Below, one piece after another: positions 59,666 to 64,000 of a DNA stretch of 64,000 nucleotides. The DNA is taken from NCBI GenBank assembly GCA_029891345.1, contig CM057003.1:7482709-7546708 (forward strand), in the 5' to 3' direction. A model generated the notes under the pieces. It worked only from the letters and a program-made list of their open reading frames with translations. It searched no databases and had not been told where the DNA came from. Positions within the stretch are counted from its first letter, which is position 1. Each line of letters starts with the position of its first letter. The position numbers were made by a program, and so were the translations under genes. Origin of the DNA: Dryococelus australis (lineage: Eukaryota; Arthropoda; Insecta; Phasmatodea; Phasmatidae).

Positions 59666-59802
59666 GATTGCGTACTAATGCGGCGTGTTATCCATTTGGT
59701 GTACTTTTCTAGCTTTGTTTGCACGAAGTGGAGGAATATATTTTCAAAGCAGAACTATAGCAGGGCGTCAGAAAAATGTCAAGTAACTGTGAATAGACTA
59801 TA

Positions 59803-61072
59803 GATGATATCTCACTTAGGTACGGCTTCGCGGGCACCTTAGAGTAGACGTAATTTTTTTCGTTGTGTGATAACACAATTGTAATAACAGACACTCAAAA
59901 AATCTCGGAAGATGCAAGTGAGGAAACAAAAGCATTTACAATGAAACAGTTCAATGTTTCAACAACCCAATGACCAGTTTAAAACTTGTTCTTGTAATAT
60001 CCAAATCATACTTGCTATCAACAATTATAATCTTCATGGTTATAATAGCTAAAACATAAGCTTTTCTCTTACCAGAGGAATGTTCAAATAAAACTCTTTT
60101 AATTCAATGTAACTGGAAACATGATTAGCCTGATTGCGATTAAAATAGGGGTACAAGTAATAAACCATTAAAACTTCGACATTTTGGTAGTTCGTTTTAG
60201 GGACACCTTAAAACATGTTCAGGAAATAAGGAATGGATATACAATGATACAAAACAATTATATATTAAACAGTACGTGGCATAACTGTAAGCATGACTGT
60301 AAAATATATTGGCAAAGTTTTGACTGGAGTTGCACTGTACGGGGTCGAAAAATTGTCACTAAAGGAAGAAAACCAGAAAACCAAATGTGGCTAGAGGCAT
60401 TTTGGCAATGGGTTCGATGAATGTATGGTGTACGAACAAGTAAGGAAAGAAAATGTGCCTAAAAAAAACAACTGAATTATTGTAAATAATTATAGAGAAA
60501 AAAAATGAATCGCTCTTGTTTTTTGTGGAAAAATTGCCAACTGAATGTTTTGTACAAGGAATACGATAGGGGGAAGAAAGCGAATAATTCAAATTTCGGG
60601 TAACGTTAATTTTGGTGGATGATAAATTACGCAAAGAGCATCTATGTCGGCGGTTCTAGGAGAGCTTATTTCCAGTGTATTACTGTTTAAATAGGCTATA
60701 TTTGTTATTATTTTTAGGAGTTTCCAAATTTACTCACGGGTTTTACCTACTGTCTAAACGTAATGGTAGATGCAAATGATCACATCAGTGTTTACTATCA
60801 CAAATTATCTCCTTTGACATGGGCGCAGAAAACTTGTATATGGTAATAATTGTCACACTGATAGAAACGAATTGTAGGTGATTACAAAAACCTATTTGAT
60901 TGATGATTTCCAAGGCGAAATATCATTAAGAATAAGCCGATTTGCTGCGACAGCAAAATTACATCCGTTATATTGTGCGCATGCGCTCTGGCGTAGTGTA
61001 AACGATCACCTTCTGGGCTAACCACAACGCTCTGGAGGACACTAAAGTTCTTTTCTTTTTGCCGCCAAATGA
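59803..61072. other. Unassigned stretch
   Basis: AT-rich; no recognised gene or repeat before the SINE target site. Confidence 0.5.
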
Positions 61073-61084
61073 TGAAATGACGAA

Positions 61085-62302
61085 GGAAGACCACGGTGGT
61101 GTAGGGGTCAGAGTGCTCGCCTCCCACCTTGGCGAACTGGGCCCAATTACCGGCGGGGTCGCACCTAAGGCTGTTCGATGTCATAAATATTTTATATCGA
61201 TATTTTCCAAATAGTTACTCGGTATTGTCGGTATACCGAAATAATCGATAATACCGAAACAATCGATAATAACTAAATAATCGACAATACCGAAACAATA
61301 GATAATACCAAAATAATCGATAATACCGAAATAACTGATAATACTTAAATCGTAGATAATATCGAAATCACTTATATTATCGTTCAATTCCAGTATTTAT
61401 AGACTATCGTCGTTAAATATCAATAGTGTTGAAAATATTGGTATCTTTCGACTTCAGGTATTACTGAAAACATTTTCGTGATTATGCATCAATACCGTTG
61501 GTCAATAAATGCCCCATACTGACTTATCTTGATATCTTAGCGGGAGAACCGAAACTATCGGAAGGAACATCTAACTGACACGTTGGTCGGTCGTGAACCG
61601 CTATTTGTCTACACACGAGCGCGGACCGGTAAAATACCAAAACAAAACAATGAACCAGCTAACTCGAACGTTCCGTAAGCCAGGCGATGATGTAAAAGAG
61701 TTATAATGTATTACAATTATGCTATATTGTAGTCTTATTTGCATACAACAAAAAGAGATGAATTGAAGGTGACAATAATGTTTAACTTTACAACTAGATA
61801 ATATCAAGAATGATGATAATATGAGGAAAACACATAGTATCAATAATATTGTAAATTTCAATAATATCAGAAATGTCGATAATACCGAAAATTTCCATAG
61901 TACCAAAAATGTCGATAGTGCCGAAAATTTCGATCGTACCGAAAATTTCGATCGTACCGAAAATTTCGATAGCACCGAACATTTCGATAATACCGAAACA
62001 TCGATATACCGATATTTCTCAAAGTTACATATAGTTCAATAAGTTATTTTTCATGTCGATAATTATCGATGTATCGATATTTCGAACAGCCCTAGTCGCA
62101 TCCGGATGTTCGTATGTGGGAATCGTGCCGGACAATACCGCTGGTCGGTGGGATGAAAGCCGGGGGGGGGGGGGGGGAGGTTTCGGGGATCTCCCGTTTC
62201 CCCTGACCTTACATTCCAACTCTGCTCCATGTTCACCTCACTTCACACTCATTGGCTCTCAAGACCTCGATGTTAAGAGTAGTACAATTCTCTCCACTCC
62301 AC
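61085..62302 (+). mobile_element. tRNA-derived SINE, family S1, split by a hAT-type element
   Basis: The head (61085-61165) has CCACGGTGGTGTAGGGGTCA and CTCGCCTCCCACCTTGGCGA. The body resumes at 62095 with GGATGTTCGTATGTGGGAAT, CGTGCCGGACAATACCGCTG and a later CTCCCGTTTCCCCTGACC block and ends GATGTTAAGAGTAGTACAAT then TCTCTCC. The 12-bp target duplication TGAAATGACGAA is exact at 61073-61084 and 62303-62314. A G homopolymer expanded at 62162-62177. Confidence 0.92.
61166..62094. mobile_element. hAT-type element nested in the SINE, with CGATA/CCGAAA repeats
   Basis: It starts TAAGGCTGTTCGATGTCATA and ends (reverse complement) TAGGGCTGTTCGAAATATCG. The 8-bp target duplication GTCGCA(C/T)C is at 61158-61165 and 62095-62102, one mismatch, as for hAT. 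Both flanks inside carry ~18-bp degenerate tandem repeats: AATAATCGATAATACCGA-like at about 61215-61340 and AATTTCGATAGTACCGAA-like at about 61860-62005. Frames here (up to 124 codons) are made by these repeats; no transposase is recognisable. Confidence 0.85.
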
Positions 62303-62828
62303 TGAAATGACGAAAAAAATTTTGTCGGTGCCACAAAACCTTTTGCGGTGTCTATATTGACAAAATGATGTTGCGGCGACCGGCGGATTGCAAGGAACCG
62401 TACAGAAAGAAACTAGTGCAGTTCGAGAGGGATTAGCATTGCCAAAGGGTGTTAATCGCGGGAGAGATATCGAGACTCTCGTCTGCCGTGTGCACAGGTC
62501 TAATTACAGCTTGTGTTGCTTCCTGTTCGCTCACCTTCTCTTTCTCCGCCCCTCTCCTCACTGTCTCTCTATCTCTCGTCCAGGGAACCTCGTTCTGAGC
62601 TCCGCCTCCAGAGGCGCGTGATTAACAGAAAGCCTCGCTACCCTTCTCGTCGGCGTAAATCCTTCCCGGCAGGATACTCGGGCGGGAACTACGTCACGAG
62701 GAGAAACTGAAATCCTTCCGTCCACGTCTCGAGCTCGGAGCGCCCCGAAAACTCTAGCCGCGCCGACGTTAAGTTATACCTGACAGTGGCTTCAAAATCG
62801 ACTACTAGTGTCGGTGTTCACTGTATTA
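62303..62828. other. Unassigned GC-rich stretch
   Basis: A CpG-rich patch (about 62370-62790) with a CTACGTCACG word at about 62690-62699. It recalls the patch at 52400-52720 in composition only. No exon is recognised. Confidence 0.45.
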
Positions 62829-63041
62829 TAGGTTGTTCACGGTCAAGTGAGCACTTCTGATACCCTAGCCATTTTTTAAAAATACTTTTGCAACCTTTTT
62901 AGATAAATATTGCCGCATAAGTAATAAACACGGTGTGTATGTTCCACCGCGCTCAGAGTTTAACGTATAAGGTTACAATTATCAACTATTATTCCAGATG
63001 AGAGGGCTTTCAAAAGTGCTCACTTTATCGTGAGTAGCCTA
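62829..63041. mobile_element. MITE family B, copy 4
   Basis: A 213-bp element. Left TAGGTTGTTCACGGTCAAGT then GAGCACTTCTGA; right (reverse complement) TAGGCTACTCACGATAAAGT then GAGCACTTTTGAAAGCCC. TA at 62827-62828 and 63042-63043. Confidence 0.9.
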
Positions 63042-63354
63042 TAGCAAGGCGAAAGTGAGTGAAGGCTTAGAATGTACTAGCACTAGTTCAATATTTTTCT
63101 TACTGTTTTGTAATATACACGCTTATCTACGTAATATGATTAATCTGGATTCTTAATTTAGTATATAAATACATCAAGCCGAGGAAGAATATAATTTATT
63201 TATTTATGAAATTAAATAACCGTAAAGCAAATAAATAATAGAAGGTAAGTTTTAAAATCAAAACACCAATCGGTAAACGAAATTCAACCATCTCTGAGTA
63301 GCAAGTGTGCAAAAATGCCCAACATGTAATTTTAAACGGTTTCTTATTCTTACT

Positions 63355-63497
63355 ACCGAGCGAGGTAACACAGTGGTTAAACATTGTACATGCATTCAGA
63401 AGGACCTGGGTTCAAATCCCGGTGTAGTTTTTCCATGGTTTCCCGAAATCGCTCCAGACGAGTGCTGCACGAGACTTTCAGCCCACCTACCTACCTG
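63355..63497 (+). mobile_element. tRNA-derived SINE, family S3, with 18-bp target duplication
   Basis: It opens ACCGAGCGAGGTAACACAGT then GGTTAAACATTGTACATGCA, with box B GGGTTCAAATCCCGG, then a body with TTTTCCATGGTTTCCCGAAA and TCGCTCCAGACGA. Similar CCGAGCGAGGTGGCGCAGTG SINEs with a following TTTCCCTAAATCGCTCCAG block are, from memory, abundant in locust-like insects. The duplication CGGTTTCTTATTCTT(A/G)CT is at 63337-63354 and 63498-63515. Confidence 0.88.
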
Positions 63498-63574
63498 CGG
63501 TTTCTTATTCTTGCTGAATGGCATGACAGTATGGACAAAATTCATAGTCCGATGTAAGCTGTTTACGATAACTA

Positions 63575-64000
63575 TAGGCTATTCACAGTAAAATGAGCAC
63601 TTTTGAAAGCCCTGCTTAAGATCTACTTATATGCACGTTATGTATTCTTCCGCCTAATGTAAGATTAACATTGTCACGGACCGCATCCCTTTATTCATGC
63701 GTCGGTTAAGTGAAACTGTGAAAATGTTATAAAAGTTATATATATATTTTTTCAAATCTGCTCATTTTTACACTTCGGTGAATTAAAAAAAAAAAAAAAA
63801 AACAGAAAGCTAAAGAAATTATTTAAGTTATTAGAAATGGTTACCCAACACTTTTTATTCGACGTTAAGAAACAGAACTACTTTTCCATCCATCGCTACT
63901 AACTTTAATGAGCGCATGTCACTTAGGGCGCCTGTTAAAATATACGCAGGTAGGGGCAGTAACTTTTTTCTAAGCTTGATTTCGAAAGTGCTCACTTTAT
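63575..64000 (+). mobile_element. MITE family B, long subtype, cut by window edge
   Basis: The left end TAGGCTATTCACAGTAAAAT then GAGCACTTTTGAAAGCCC follows TA at 63573-63574. The last bases of the window, TTTCGAAAGTGCTCACTTTA, are the start of the opposite inverted end, so the element ends just beyond the window at about 440-450 bp. It shares its first 150 bases with the fragment at 36638-36785. It contains an A homopolymer at about 63787-63804. Confidence 0.85.

Larger units (their letters stand above)
58263..59800. mobile_element. MITE family A, copy 3, long composite
   Basis: The left end reads TAGTACATTCGTGGTTGTTT and then TTCAATCAAACCTTTG; the right end (reverse complement) reads TAGTCTATTCACAGTTACTT. 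TA stands at 58261-58262 and 59801-59802. The outer parts match copies 1 and 2 (AATATGCCAT at left, AGCTTTGTTTGCACGAAGTG at right, GTTGGTAATACCTAGTAATA in the middle). Inside lie MITE B3 (58914-59147) and element G (about 59290-59665). After taking these out, about 0.5 kb of sequence (58390-58910) remains that copies 1 and 2 lack; it may be another insertion or part of a longer ancestor. Confidence 0.7.

Noticed and set aside
1..64000. Integrated viral sequence
   Set aside because: No capsid, envelope, polymerase or integrase motifs of a virus were recognised; the only reverse transcriptase blocks are of LINE type.

Overview
The window looks like intergenic or deep intronic DNA from a large, repeat-rich animal genome, most likely an insect. 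It is AT-rich with small CpG-rich patches. It holds many short interspersed elements with tRNA-like heads, relics of Tc1 and LINE elements, and microsatellites. One tRNA-derived SINE head (63355-63497) reads like a type I know from orthopteroid insects, so a polyneopteran host is plausible; this is inference. I found no intact protein-coding gene, no functional tRNA or rRNA gene, no CRISPR array and no bacterial-type operon. Almost all long reading frames look like chance or lie antisense to relics.

Layout. 1-137 is the edge of a terminal-inverted-repeat element (family E). 138-2628 is unassigned. 2629-3558 is a copy of repeat family C split by a SINE. 5795-7201 is a minus-strand LINE relic. 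7778-8194 is a MITE (family A). 10380-10820 carries two SINE copies. 11075-11133 is a near-perfect hairpin, and 11150-11900 is a Tc1 transposase relic. 11900-20744 is mostly unassigned. 20745-20888 is a THAP-domain relic next to a minus-strand 'GCDT/CXC' repeat-protein relic (21082-22278). 27015-27270 is a SINE. 29943-30070 is a foldback, and 30518-32020 is a complete but dead Tc1-like element split by a SINE. 33351-34272 is a degenerate TIR element. 35772-36112, 37628-38185 and 41351-41775 are tandem arrays with units of 30, 56 and 85 bp. 41989-45607 is a transposon cluster (A2, B1, a hAT-type MITE, and C2 containing B2). 46264-50118 is featureless. 52791-53187, 54092-54787, 55637-56214 and 56390-56964 are further elements. 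58263-59800 is a long family A copy enclosing two other elements. 61085-62302 is a SINE split by a 929-bp hAT-type element. 62829-64000 holds two more MITEs and a different SINE.

Nothing here acts as a gene pathway. The story is one of layered insertion. Target-site duplications give relative ages: SINEs went into Tc1 and C elements, hAT went into a SINE, and MITEs went into older MITEs. The most notable pattern is that MITE families A and B share related termini and TA target duplications. I see no convincing new biological system in this window. The most useful items are this MITE lineage, the GCDT/CXC relic, the 27-bp-stem hairpin and the homogeneous 85-bp array.
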